A DNA stretch of 64,000 bases, taken from Phycisphaerales bacterium. Its GTDB lineage: Bacteria; Planctomycetota; Phycisphaerae; Phycisphaerales; SM1A02. The stretch covers positions 1 to 64,000 of the forward strand of contig JASMLG010000010.1 in NCBI GenBank assembly GCA_030748805.1. The letters run 5' to 3'. Both the position numbers and the translations under genes were made by a program. The notes below the pieces were generated by a model. It was given only the letters and a program-made list of their open reading frames with translations, did not search any database and had not been told where the DNA came from. How positions within the stretch are numbered: the stretch's first letter is position 1; each line of letters begins with the position of its first letter. Of the stretch, positions 40,463 to 49,605 are shown in pieces.

Positions 40463-40496
40463 ACCCCCGACCTGACCCCAAAGTAGAATGCTTAAG

Positions 40497-41252
40497 ATGG
40501 AGATAGCAGTTATTGGTGCTAGGGGTGCTGTGGGACGTGTATGCGTTGATGAAATTGTGAATCGTGGGCATACTGCGATTGCGTTAAGTCGAGAAGATGA
40601 TGTCCCTAGTGGAGTTAGCGGAGTTATTATTGCTTCCCCAATCGTTGATCGCACTTTCACTGTTCCAATTATTGATTGCAGCGGCAAACTTGAAAACACA
40701 TCTCTAGTGTTTCCAGACATTTTAGAGCCACAATCTGATCGAATGCGAGTTCCAAATTGCATGGCTTCACTAATTGCACAAGCGCTCATTGGTTTACACG
40801 AAAAATGCACTATCACTTCGATTATTGCAACTTGTATGCAATCTGCCTCTGGCGCTGGATGGAAAGGCGTTCAATCTCTTGAACAAAATAACACTGAAGA
40901 TGTTTTTGGTGGGCAACTACTTAACAATGTGCTTCCTCATGAAAAAGCCGAACAAGAAGAGAGTGCAATCAAAAAAGATTTATTTGATTTGTTTGAATGC
41001 AGTGTAATTACAACTTCTTTTCGTGTCCCAGTCTATGTTGGGCACATTGCTAGTTTACACATAGAAACAAAAAAAACAATGGACCAAACATTGATGTTGG
41101 AATCAAAGCATTTTGATCCTATTTCAATGGAAAACAAAAGAGATGTTGCTATAGGCAGATTACGCATTGATAAAAACACCGCGGATCTTGTAGTTTGTGG
41201 TGATCAATTGCTCTGCGGAACTGCAATTCCTGCAGTTGGGTCAATCCTCTGA
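40497..41252 (+). CDS. Compact aspartate-semialdehyde dehydrogenase-like protein
   Basis: The 251 residues follow the ASADH order in shortened form. A Rossmann start (MEIAVIGARGAVG) leads to IIDCSG, then VPNCMASLIAQAL with the nucleophile Cys of the PNC motif, QSASGAGWKG with the Gln, and FRVPVYVGHIASLHIE with the Arg and His. Those catalytic residues are kept, but the protein is about 80-90 residues shorter than normal (~340). Losses lie in the cofactor-binding and middle regions. An ATG at 40488 is also in frame; I chose 40497 because the family starts one residue before the first strand. Its 3' end overlaps the convergent acs stop by 12 nt. It may be a genuine short Asd or a paralogue with another substrate. 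Confidence 0.7.
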   Translation: MEIAVIGARGAVGRVCVDEIVNRGHTAIALSREDDVPSGVSGVIIASPIVDRTFTVPIIDCSGKLENTSLVFPDILEPQSDRMRVPNCMASLIAQALIGLHEKCTITSIIATCMQSASGAGWKGVQSLEQNNTEDVFGGQLLNNVLPHEKAEQEESAIKKDLFDLFECSVITTSFRVPVYVGHIASLHIETKKTMDQTLMLESKHFDPISMENKRDVAIGRLRIDKNTADLVVCGDQLLCGTAIPAVGSIL

Positions 41253-43223
41253 TCGTAACTTTGTAAGAACAGTAAAATCTTCGAGAGTTGTTACATCTTG
41301 GTTTGAATCAGTACCTGCTGCAACATCACGAAGTAACCGTCTCATAATTTTCCCGCTACGAGTTTTTGGAAGTGCATCAGTAAATTTTAAAATATCAGGC
41401 TTTGCAATAGCACCAATCTCGTCTCCGACATGTTCTCTTAGTGCTTGCTTCAACTCCTCGCTTGCCTCAAATCCGCCAGCAAGTGTACAAAAGGCAGCTA
41501 TTCCAGTGCCCTTAATCTCGTGAGGGACACCAACTACTGCTGCTTCGACTATTGATTCGTGGCTAACCAAAGACGACTCCACTTCCATGGTTCCAAGTCG
41601 ATGTCCTGAAACATTGATTACATCATCTATTCTCCCCATAATCCAAAAGTTTCCATTACCGTCTCGTCGAGCACTATCTCCAGCAAGATACATTCCACCA
41701 ACTCTTGAAAAATATGTATCAATAAACCTATCTCGAGCACCATATATACCTCGCAAAATAGATGGCCATGGTTTTCTAATTACAAGCAACCCTCCAGAAT
41801 TTATATCAACCTCACTACCGTCTTCATTCACAACCGCTGCATCAATTCCAAAGAACGGCATGGTGCACGAACCGGGTGTTGTTGAGGTTGCACCTGGAAG
41901 TGGAGTCAACATATGACCGCCAGTTTCTGTCTGCCACCACGTATCAACAATAGGGCATTCACTGCCGCCAATTACGTCTCTATACCACATCCATGCTTCT
42001 GGGTTTATTGGCTCACCGACAGTTCCTAGGAGTTTGAGAGATGAAAGATCATGCATTTGTGGATATTCATTACCCCATTTCATAAATGCTCGAATAGCTG
42101 TTGGTGCAGTATAAAATTGTGTTACTTTATGGCGCTCAACAATATCCCAAAAACGATCTGGCTCAGGAAAGTTAGGCGCTCCTTCATACATTAGTGTTGG
42201 GACTCTATTTGGCAAAACACCATAAATGATGTAACTATGACCAGTAATCCATCCAATATCTGCAGTGCACCAATATATTTGTTCACAATCAGGTTTCAGG
42301 TTAAACACCCACTTACTAGTTAAGTATGTGTACACCATGTAACCGCCAGTTGTGTGAATGATTCCCTTTGGCTTTCCAGTTGATCCACTTGTATACAGAA
42401 GGAAAAGCATATCCTCTGCATCCATTGATTCACATGGACAATCCTCTTCCTGATTGTCGCAAGCATCGTGCCACCATAAATCACGACTATCACTCCATGA
42501 AATCTCATTCTCACAGCGCTTTAAGACAATTACTTTCTCAATCAGTTGTGTTAGTTCAGTTGCAGCATCAACATTGTCTTTTAATGGAACAACCTTACCT
42601 CTGCGCCACGACCCATCACATGTTATTACAATCCTGCTGTTTGCATCTTCAACTCTGTCTGCAATCGCTTGAGATGAAAAACCGCCAAAAATAACAGAAT
42701 GTGGAGCACCAATTCTTGCACATGCAAGTGTTGCTATTGCAAGTTCTGGAACCATCCCCATATATATAGTTACTATATCTCCCTTTTTAACTCCTTGTTG
42801 TTTTAGTGCGTTTGCAAACTTACAAACTTCAGCATGTAAATCGTAATATGTAATTTTCCTAACTTCCACTCCCCCATCACTACTGACTGGTTCACCTTCC
42901 CAGATAATCGCCGTCTCATCACCATGACCCATATTAATTTGCCTGTCAACACAATTATGGCAAATGTTGGTCTTACCTCCATCGAACCACTTTGCGTCAG
43001 GAAATTCACCAGAAGTTACTGTTTCCCACCTTTGAAACCAATCTAGTTCGTCTGCAACATCACCCCAAAAACCACCTGGATCTTCAATGGAACGTTTGTA
43101 CAATTCATGGTAACTGTCCATTGAGTCAATATACGAGCCGCCAATTCTTTCATTAAAGTTATCTGGTGGGGAGAAAATCCTGTCTTCTTGAAGAATTGAT
43201 TCAATTTTGCCTGTTTCAGTCAT
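41241..43223 (-). CDS. acs: Acetyl-CoA synthetase
   Basis: This enzyme activates acetate to acetyl-CoA through acetyl-AMP. The adenylate-forming core motifs are present: YTSGSTGKPKGI, DTWWQTETGGH and the C-terminal TRSGKIMRRLLR containing the lysine that is acetylated in regulation. From the ATG at 43223 (GGAG 6 nt upstream) the product has 660 residues, as expected; the frame is open nine codons further. It is the last gene of the groL2-...-rnr unit, 35 nt after rnr. Confidence 0.96.
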   Translation of the reverse strand: MTETGKIESILQEDRIFSPPDNFNERIGGSYIDSMDSYHELYKRSIEDPGGFWGDVADELDWFQRWETVTSGEFPDAKWFDGGKTNICHNCVDRQINMGHGDETAIIWEGEPVSSDGGVEVRKITYYDLHAEVCKFANALKQQGVKKGDIVTIYMGMVPELAIATLACARIGAPHSVIFGGFSSQAIADRVEDANSRIVITCDGSWRRGKVVPLKDNVDAATELTQLIEKVIVLKRCENEISWSDSRDLWWHDACDNQEEDCPCESMDAEDMLFLLYTSGSTGKPKGIIHTTGGYMVYTYLTSKWVFNLKPDCEQIYWCTADIGWITGHSYIIYGVLPNRVPTLMYEGAPNFPEPDRFWDIVERHKVTQFYTAPTAIRAFMKWGNEYPQMHDLSSLKLLGTVGEPINPEAWMWYRDVIGGSECPIVDTWWQTETGGHMLTPLPGATSTTPGSCTMPFFGIDAAVVNEDGSEVDINSGGLLVIRKPWPSILRGIYGARDRFIDTYFSRVGGMYLAGDSARRDGNGNFWIMGRIDDVINVSGHRLGTMEVESSLVSHESIVEAAVVGVPHEIKGTGIAAFCTLAGGFEASEELKQALREHVGDEIGAIAKPDILKFTDALPKTRSGKIMRRLLRDVAAGTDSNQDVTTLEDFTVLTKLRSED

Positions 43224-43258
43224 GGTTTGCTCCAATCTATTTGCCACCATGATACGAC

Positions 43259-45610
43259 TTACTTACGTTTTCTACCTCTCCCTTTACGCTTTGATTTGTG
43301 TTTTTTGGTATCTGAGTTCTTCCTATCACCACGTTTTGATTTGAGGCTTGGTAGAGAAGGCACTGCAATATCTTCTATGTGCCTATTAGGCATTTTTTTC
43401 ATTCCCACCTCCATTTGCCGTGTAGGTAAATCAATTGCCGTTATTTGCACTGTGACCCTATCGCCAATTGAAAGAACTGCACCACTTCGAGTTGCAACAA
43501 GTTGCCCAGTACCCTCAAGTTGCTCCCAGCGATCTGTTGCTTTTGAAGAACGTTTTAATGAATCAAAACGGCACAGCCCCTCAACAAGAAACCGTTCCAA
43601 CGAAATAAATAAACCTGCTGATGTATACCCAGTAATAATTCCTGTGAAATCGTCTCCTAAATGACGTTCACTAAGAAATTGCAAAACCAGGAAAGTGCGC
43701 AATGAACGCTCTGCTTGTTCAGCATTCCGTTCTGTTGATGAACAGTGTTCACCTAGAACAAGGAGTGTTTCTTCATCAAGTGTTCGAGAATCACTATTGA
43801 TATTGCCCACAATTGAACGTTTTGTTTTTCCTCCCTTTAAAATTTTGCCATTATCTGTTTGATCTAAGTAAGCGGAAACAGTCCTGTGTACTATCAAGTC
43901 GGGATATCTCCTGATTGGACTTGTAAAGTGTGCGTAATGATTACTTGCAAGAGCAAAATGTCCAACTTCCGCTGGACTATAAGTTGCTTGAGTTAAAGTT
44001 CTAAGGACTGCAAAATGTACAGCCCTAGAAGAGTCTCTTTCTTTTGTTGCTTGTAACAATTTCTGCAAGTCGTGCCGAGTTGGTTCTTCTGAAATTCCAA
44101 TACCAACGGTTCTTGCAAACAATCGTAACTCAACCATATCTCCAAATTTTGGTTCTGGATGCACACGCCTAAGTAGAGGAACATCTAAACCGGCAAATAT
44201 TCTTGCAACAGCTTCATTGGCTTCAACCATGAACATCTCAATAATTCGATGTGTAAATGCCTCATCTTCTGGATGTGCATCAATCACATGTCCATCATCA
44301 TCGAACTCAAGCACCACTTCTGGAAGTTGCAATTCAATCATCCCGTCTTTTCTTCTGCGAACAAGTAATTTCCTTGCAAGTTCATCCGCAAGTTTTATTG
44401 TGTTTACAAGTTCTTCTGAATATTTTCCGCCTTCAACTGTGTATTTTCTGGCTTCTTTCTCATCACCATCTATAAGGGCTTGAGCTTCAAGATATGTCAA
44501 TCGTTTGTTGGATTGAATGACGGTGTTTGAAAGTCGGTGAGAATTAACTCGACCGCTATTATCAAATCGAATAAATACAGATTTTGCCCATCTTCTAACA
44601 CCTTCTTGTAAAGAACACACTCCATTTGAAAGCACCTCTGGCAACATTGGAACTACGTGTCGTGGCAAATAAACGCTGTTTCCCCGTTCTTTAGCACCTA
44701 TATCTAGCGTACTTCCAATTGGTACAAAACTTGCTACATCTGCAATGTGGACTCCAAGTTCCCACTCTTTGGTTTCATTGTCATACGAAATACTTATAGC
44801 ATCGTCGAAGTCACGCGCATCAGGTGGATCGATTGTGAATATAAATCTATCTGTTAAGTCTTCCCTTCCTTCATCTCCAGTCTCTTCAAAATGAGTTGCA
44901 GCTGCTCTTGCTTCTTCTTTTTGTTCTTCATTAAAGTCCTCCAACAAACCATACGCGAGAATAACTGCCTGCGTTTCGACGTCTGGCTTACCAGCATCGC
45001 CAAGAACTCTTGTGATTACACCCTCACCGTAATAGTCCTTTTCCGGATAATGCAACATTTCAAAAACAACTTTATCCCCTTGTTTTGCGCTCTTGGCACC
45101 CACGTCTCGAATAATGATTGGGTCGTGTAATTCTCTGCCATCTGGTTGGGCAAACCACGAGTTACCTCTCTTGTAAAGTGAACCAACATATTCACTGCGT
45201 CCCCTTTCAAGTACTTCCGCAATTCTTCCAGCGCTTCCTCTTCCTTTCCACTTTCCACTGTGCGAAATAGTTACTCGAACAATGTCCCCAGAAACTGCAT
45301 CGCCCTCTGCTCCTGGAGCAATATAGACATCACCCTCTCGAAATTTTTGTGATGGTTTTACAAAACCAAAACCTCTCTTGTTAGAGCGGTACTTTCCAAT
45401 AATTTCATCAGGTAATGCTGGTAATCGAATGCAATCATCACGTCCAAGTTCAATCAATCCCTTTTCTTCGGCATCAAGTAAAGCCAGATCAAAATATTTT
45501 CGGTCTGCACTTGAAATACGCATATCCTTTGCGATATTGCGAATTGTGGAGGGTCTGTAATCATCGTGAGAGAGATGATCCAGAATTTGATTAATAAACC
45601 TCAAAGGCAT
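43259..45610 (-). CDS. rnr: Ribonuclease R
   Basis: This 3'-5' exoribonuclease degrades structured RNA and takes part in stress and trans-translation quality control. The order is an N-terminal helix-turn-helix region, cold-shock domains (RSNKRGFGFVKPSQKFREGDVYI), the RNB catalytic domain with DPPDARDFDDAIS, an S1 domain (FTGIITGYTSAGLFISLE) and a Lys/Arg-rich tail (KSKRGDRKNSDTKKHKSKRK). The 783 residues are normal. It starts 9 nt after fmdB with no clear ribosome site, so translation is probably coupled. Confidence 0.95.
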   Translation of the reverse strand: MPLRFINQILDHLSHDDYRPSTIRNIAKDMRISSADRKYFDLALLDAEEKGLIELGRDDCIRLPALPDEIIGKYRSNKRGFGFVKPSQKFREGDVYIAPGAEGDAVSGDIVRVTISHSGKWKGRGSAGRIAEVLERGRSEYVGSLYKRGNSWFAQPDGRELHDPIIIRDVGAKSAKQGDKVVFEMLHYPEKDYYGEGVITRVLGDAGKPDVETQAVILAYGLLEDFNEEQKEEARAAATHFEETGDEGREDLTDRFIFTIDPPDARDFDDAISISYDNETKEWELGVHIADVASFVPIGSTLDIGAKERGNSVYLPRHVVPMLPEVLSNGVCSLQEGVRRWAKSVFIRFDNSGRVNSHRLSNTVIQSNKRLTYLEAQALIDGDEKEARKYTVEGGKYSEELVNTIKLADELARKLLVRRRKDGMIELQLPEVVLEFDDDGHVIDAHPEDEAFTHRIIEMFMVEANEAVARIFAGLDVPLLRRVHPEPKFGDMVELRLFARTVGIGISEEPTRHDLQKLLQATKERDSSRAVHFAVLRTLTQATYSPAEVGHFALASNHYAHFTSPIRRYPDLIVHRTVSAYLDQTDNGKILKGGKTKRSIVGNINSDSRTLDEETLLVLGEHCSSTERNAEQAERSLRTFLVLQFLSERHLGDDFTGIITGYTSAGLFISLERFLVEGLCRFDSLKRSSKATDRWEQLEGTGQLVATRSGAVLSIGDRVTVQITAIDLPTRQMEVGMKKMPNRHIEDIAVPSLPSLKSKRGDRKNSDTKKHKSKRKGRGRKRK

Positions 45611-45619
45611 GAGTAGATG

Positions 45620-45907
45620 CTATTCGTTCTTTGATGATGACGAATCATTTTTGGTTTTCTTTTTGTCGTCACTCTTTGATTTTCCTGCTTCTTTATCTGC
45701 TTTTGATTCTTTTTTATATGATTCACTTCGATAGTCGGTTTCGTAGAATCCACTCCCCTTAAAAACAACTGCAGAACCTGTCCCAATCAAGCGTTTTAGT
45801 TTTAATACACCACACTCAGGACATTTTTTCTTCACAGGATCAGACATCTGTTGGAACAAATCAAATTCATGCTCACATTCTTGGCAACGATAATCGTATG
45901 TTGGCAT
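45620..45907 (-). CDS. FmdB-family zinc-ribbon protein
   Basis: The 95 residues begin MPTYDYRCQECEHEFD, followed by KKKCPECG: the CxxC...CxxC ribbon of the FmdB/CxxC_CxxC_SSSS family. The motif RLIGTGSAVVFKGSGFYETDY is the standard continuation. The last 35 residues are Lys/Ser-rich and probably disordered. The family's role is unclear; it lies 2 nt after grpE and 9 nt before rnr, inside the stress unit. Confidence 0.88.
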   Translation of the reverse strand: MPTYDYRCQECEHEFDLFQQMSDPVKKKCPECGVLKLKRLIGTGSAVVFKGSGFYETDYRSESYKKESKADKEAGKSKSDDKKKTKNDSSSSKNE

Positions 45908-45909
45908 CG

Positions 45910-46425
45910 TTAGGAACTCACAGAAACCTTAGCTGGACAAATCACAATATCGCCAAGTTTAAAACCTTTTTGCATAACCATAACAATGTGGTCCACGTCC
46001 ATATCATCTGATTCTTGCCTCATCATTGCTTCGTGCTTTTGCGGATCAAAAGAGTCCCCTACTTTTGGTTCAATAGTTGATACTCCACATTCTGAAAGAC
46101 CCTGAAGTAGACCATCTCGAGCCATTTTAAAACCTTGAACTACAGCGTCGTCTTCTGCATGATCAATTGCCATATTCATTTGTTCAATAGCAGGAAGGAT
46201 AGAACGAACAATTCTAGCAATACCATTGTTAGTAGCACGAGTTTCGTTTTCGATGCTTCTTCTCTGGAAGTTCTTAAAATCAGCAAGTGCTCGTAACTTT
46301 GTTTCGTTTGCTTCTGTTAATTCCTGTCGAAGTTGTTCTGATTCAGTAAGGTCCTCTGTCAATTCTTGTGCCGCTTCATCATTTGGTTGAATTTGTTCTT
46401 CTGTTTTATTTGTATCTGTCATCAT
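45910..46425 (-). CDS. grpE: Nucleotide exchange factor GrpE
   Basis: This protein stimulates ADP release from DnaK. An acidic N-terminus and a long coiled coil (SEQLRQELTEANETKLRALADFKNFQRR) lead to the beta domain with the conserved VGDSFDPQKHEAMM and the closing GFKLGDIVICPAKVSVS. From the ATG at 46425 (AAAGG 8 nt upstream) it has 171 residues; the frame is open upstream into dnaJ. dnaK itself is not in the window. Confidence 0.94.
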   Translation of the reverse strand: MMTDTNKTEEQIQPNDEAAQELTEDLTESEQLRQELTEANETKLRALADFKNFQRRSIENETRATNNGIARIVRSILPAIEQMNMAIDHAEDDAVVQGFKMARDGLLQGLSECGVSTIEPKVGDSFDPQKHEAMMRQESDDMDVDHIVMVMQKGFKLGDIVICPAKVSVSS

Positions 46426-46445
46426 TATCTGAACCTTTGTTTTGT

Positions 46446-47597
46446 TTAGTGTCCAGTCACTGCGTCTTTGATTTTCCCCCAAAAGGAACTCTCTTGTTCA
46501 TGAGCAGGGATCTGTTCTGTTTTTGAGTAATTCTCCAACAAATTTTTCTGCTCATCAGTTAGTTTTTTGGGAATCGATAACCGCACGATAATAACTAGAT
46601 CTCCTCTGCGACCAGATCGCAAATTGGGTAAACCCGCACCCTCAATACGGAAGATTTCGTTGGTTTGTGTCCCAGAAGGAATATCGAGTGAGTGCTTGCC
46701 ATCTAGGGACTCTACTTCAATTACAGATCCAAGGGCTAGTTGAGTAAAAGCAACTGGAACTACCTTGATTAGATGATCTCCATCTCTTTCAAAATCAGAA
46801 TGTTCTAAAGTCCTAACTACAACATGTAAATCCCCGGGGGTTCCTAAGCCATTTGAAGACATTTCGGCGGCGGGTGGTTCTCCCTCACCAGAAACTCGAA
46901 CAGCTTGACCTTGATGAATTCCAGCAGGGATTTTAACACGTAATTTTCTGTGTATTGCCGTTCGACCACGACCACGGCAATCCCCACATTTTTCAGTTAT
47001 AACTGAACCACGACCAGCGCAGGTTGGACAATCTGACACCATTCTGAACATTCCACCAAGACCCTGTTGTGCAACCTTACCTTGACCTTGGCAAGTATTA
47101 CATTTTTTATGAGAAGTGCCAGGCTTTGCTCCATTTCCACCGCATATACCGCAAACATCGAGTCGATCAAACTCTACATCTCGTTCTGTTCCTGTAAGAA
47201 CTTCATCTAATGTAACTTCAACATCTGTCTCAAGATCATATCCACGTTGTTGACGTTGCCTACTTGAGCCCCTTCCTCCAAAATTAGAACCACCAAGAAT
47301 ATCATTGAACATAGAAAATATATCTTCGACGTTCATCGAATTGAAGTCATGTGCTGCATGACCTCGCCCTCGCAAACCTTCGTGACCATATTGGTCGTAG
47401 ATTTTTCTTTTTTGTGAGTCAGACAGAACTTCATATGCCTCTGCACATTCTTTGAAATTACGCTCGGCATCTGAATCACCGGGATTTCGATCTGGATGAT
47501 ACTTCATTGCTAACCTACGATAGGCGCGTTTAATTTCCGACCCATCAGAGTTACGGGTTACGTCAAGGACTTCGTAATAACAACGAGTAACAGACAT
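46446..47597 (-). CDS. dnaJ: Chaperone protein DnaJ
   Basis: This Hsp40 co-chaperone delivers substrates to DnaK. The J domain has YYEVLDV and the HPD motif ([11 protein letters not shown]). A Gly-rich linker follows, then four zinc-binding repeats ([32 protein letters not shown]) and the C-terminal substrate domains. It is a full-length type A DnaJ of 383 residues from the ATG at 47597. A TTG at 47618 is in frame but unneeded. A GGAG lies 12 nt before the ATG. Confidence 0.96.
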   Translation of the reverse strand: MSVTRCYYEVLDVTRNSDGSEIKRAYRRLAMKYHPDRNPGDSDAERNFKECAEAYEVLSDSQKRKIYDQYGHEGLRGRGHAAHDFNSMNVEDIFSMFNDILGGSNFGGRGSSRQRQQRGYDLETDVEVTLDEVLTGTERDVEFDRLDVCGICGGNGAKPGTSHKKCNTCQGQGKVAQQGLGGMFRMVSDCPTCAGRGSVITEKCGDCRGRGRTAIHRKLRVKIPAGIHQGQAVRVSGEGEPPAAEMSSNGLGTPGDLHVVVRTLEHSDFERDGDHLIKVVPVAFTQLALGSVIEVESLDGKHSLDIPSGTQTNEIFRIEGAGLPNLRSGRRGDLVIIVRLSIPKKLTDEQKNLLENYSKTEQIPAHEQESSFWGKIKDAVTGH

Positions 47598-47636
47598 CAG
47601 AAACTTAAACTCCGTCAAACATCGGTGGGGTCATAA

Positions 47637-49250
47637 TTAGTAGACAGCGTATTCAATTGGATCGTCGTCATCTTTGAGATCAGTAACTACAACATTTGTA
47701 GTTAACATTAGTCCAGCCACCGATGCGGCGTTTTGAATCGCTGTACAAACAACCAGTGCTGGGTCAATAATCCCAGAACTCACTAAATCTTCATAACAAC
47801 TAGTGGAGGAGTTGTAACCAAAACCACCAGTTCCTTCTTTGATTTTTTCAACAACAACATCACCGTCAACACCACCGTTGGATGCAATTAGAGATGCAGG
47901 TGATTCAAGGGCATTAGCTAATATGTCAAAACCTAGTTTTGCATCTCCTTTTGCGTTCTTCCTTGCCTTTTCGACCGACTCGATTGCACGAATGTAAGCT
48001 ACACCACCACCTGCAACATATCCTTCACGAGCTGCTGCTCGAGTAGCTGCAAGTGCATCTTCAACACGATCTTTGCGCTCTTTCATTTCTACTTCACTTA
48101 TACCGCCAACTTCGATGACCGCTACACCTCCGGTTAATTTTGCTAACCTTTCCTGAAGTTTTTCTTTATCGTAGTCGCTAGTTGATCGTTCAATTTGTGC
48201 TGTTATTTGATTAGCTCTTGATTCTATATCTTCTTTTTTACCACCACCACGAATAATTGTCGTGTTGTCTTTTGTGATAACTATACGCTTTGCAAATCCA
48301 AGTTCGTCAAGTTCAAGGTCTTCAAGATTTCTACCTAGATCTTCTGCAATAAACTCTCCTCCAGTTAATGTAGCTATATCACCCAACATTGCCTTGCGTC
48401 TATCACCAAAACCTGGTGCTTTTACTGCGCAAATCTTAAGTGTTCCACGAAGTCTATTGATAACCAATGCGGCCAATGCTTCATTTTCAACATCTTCAGC
48501 AATCAACAAAAGTGGCTTGCTTGAAGTTACCGCCTTGTTCAACAGCGGAAGCAAATCAGCAAGATTTGATATTTTCTTTTCATAAATAAGAACACTACAG
48601 TCCTCAAGTACGCACTCAGATGTTTTGGGGTCAGTCATAAAATATGGACTAAGAAAACCCTTATCAAATGCCATTCCTTCAACATATTCAAGGTTGGTTT
48701 CAGCAGTTTTCCCCTCTTCGACCTCTACAACTCCATCTCCACCTACCTTGTGTATCGCTTCAGAGATAATGTCTGCAATTTCTTCATCATGATTTGAGGA
48801 AACTAATGCAACTTTGTGAAGATCACTTTTCCCCTTACATTCTTTAGCTGTTGAGGATATTGAATCAGTTGCTACTTTTGCAGCAGCAGTAATTCCTCGT
48901 TGAACAATAACTGGGTTGGCGCCAACAGCAACGTGTCTGAGACCATTTCTAAAAATTGCATCAGCAAGAATCGTCGCTGATGTTGTTCCATCACCTGCAA
49001 CATCTGCTGTTTTCTTTGCAACCTGATGTACCATTTTTGCGCCCATGTTTTGGAATGGTTCTGCAAGGTCAATTTCTTTTGCTACAGATATTCCATCCTT
49101 GGTAACACTTGGGCCACCGTAGGATTTTTGTACGACAACGTTTCTACCAGCAGGTCCAAGAGTTGTCCCTACTGCTTTTGCCATTCGTTCAACGCCTTCA
49201 CGAAATTCATCGTGAGCAGCATTGTCATATTTCATTTGTTTTGCAGTCAT
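47637..49250 (-). CDS. Chaperonin GroEL, copy without Gly-Met tail
   Basis: This is a 537-residue 60-kDa chaperonin. The ATP-binding segment is present ([33 protein letters not shown]), as are the apical domain and the C-terminal equatorial half ([13 protein letters not shown]). The C-terminus ends [14 protein letters not shown] and lacks the GGM repeat of typical GroEL. It lies 39 nt before dnaJ and 20 nt after groS. Sequence differs a good deal from the second copy, so this is an old duplication; the missing tail suggests a specialised role. Confidence 0.95.
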   Translation of the reverse strand: MTAKQMKYDNAAHDEFREGVERMAKAVGTTLGPAGRNVVVQKSYGGPSVTKDGISVAKEIDLAEPFQNMGAKMVHQVAKKTADVAGDGTTSATILADAIFRNGLRHVAVGANPVIVQRGITAAAKVATDSISSTAKECKGKSDLHKVALVSSNHDEEIADIISEAIHKVGGDGVVEVEEGKTAETNLEYVEGMAFDKGFLSPYFMTDPKTSECVLEDCSVLIYEKKISNLADLLPLLNKAVTSSKPLLLIAEDVENEALAALVINRLRGTLKICAVKAPGFGDRRKAMLGDIATLTGGEFIAEDLGRNLEDLELDELGFAKRIVITKDNTTIIRGGGKKEDIESRANQITAQIERSTSDYDKEKLQERLAKLTGGVAVIEVGGISEVEMKERKDRVEDALAATRAAAREGYVAGGGVAYIRAIESVEKARKNAKGDAKLGFDILANALESPASLIASNGGVDGDVVVEKIKEGTGGFGYNSSTSCYEDLVSSGIIDPALVVCTAIQNAASVAGLMLTTNVVVTDLKDDDDPIEYAVY

Positions 49251-49270
49251 TTTATATCTCTCTTTCGAAA

Positions 49271-49561
49271 TTAACCGTCAATCATCCCAAGCAACTCGCT
49301 TTCACGAACGATTAGATGCGATTCGCCTTTGATTTCAATTTCAGTTCCTGAATACTTACCAAATACAACAACATCACCCTTCTTAACTGCTAGTTTGGCT
49401 CTTTCGCCACCATCTAGAAGCTTTCCAGGACCTGTCGCAACAACAGTTCCTTGCATTGGTTTTTCGGTAGCTGTTTCTGGAAGGTAAATACCTGATGTGG
49501 TTTTTGTTTCACGCTCAAGTGGCTTTATAAGAATTCGGTCTTCTAGTGGTTTTACTGACAT
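49271..49561 (-). CDS. groS: Co-chaperonin GroES
   Basis: This 96-residue lid of the GroEL chamber has the usual start [14 protein letters not shown], the mobile-loop region around [11 protein letters not shown] and the closing [16 protein letters not shown] lies 7 nt before the ATG. It sits between the two groEL genes, so one GroES presumably serves both. Confidence 0.97.
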   Translation of the reverse strand: MSVKPLEDRILIKPLERETKTTSGIYLPETATEKPMQGTVVATGPGKLLDGGERAKLAVKKGDVVVFGKYSGTEIEIKGESHLIVRESELLGMIDG

Positions 49562-49605
49562 TTATGTTCTCCAGTTAGTGTTTTGATTATTTTGCAATGC
49601 AATGA

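Larger units (their letters stand above)
40172..40496. other. Repeat-filled divergent region between purE and the asd-like gene
   Basis: The 325 bases hold a short tandem repeat, two long palindromes and a direct repeat, each listed separately. Open frames across it (such as 40165-40386 on the plus strand) encode only Pro/Glu-rich repeats and are not credible. The purE -10 box lies at its left edge. Confidence 0.7.

Noticed and set aside
40497..41252. Frameshifted asd pseudogene
   Set aside because: The single frame holds the catalytic Cys, Gln, Arg and His in the right order with no interruption, so shortening is not due to a visible frameshift.
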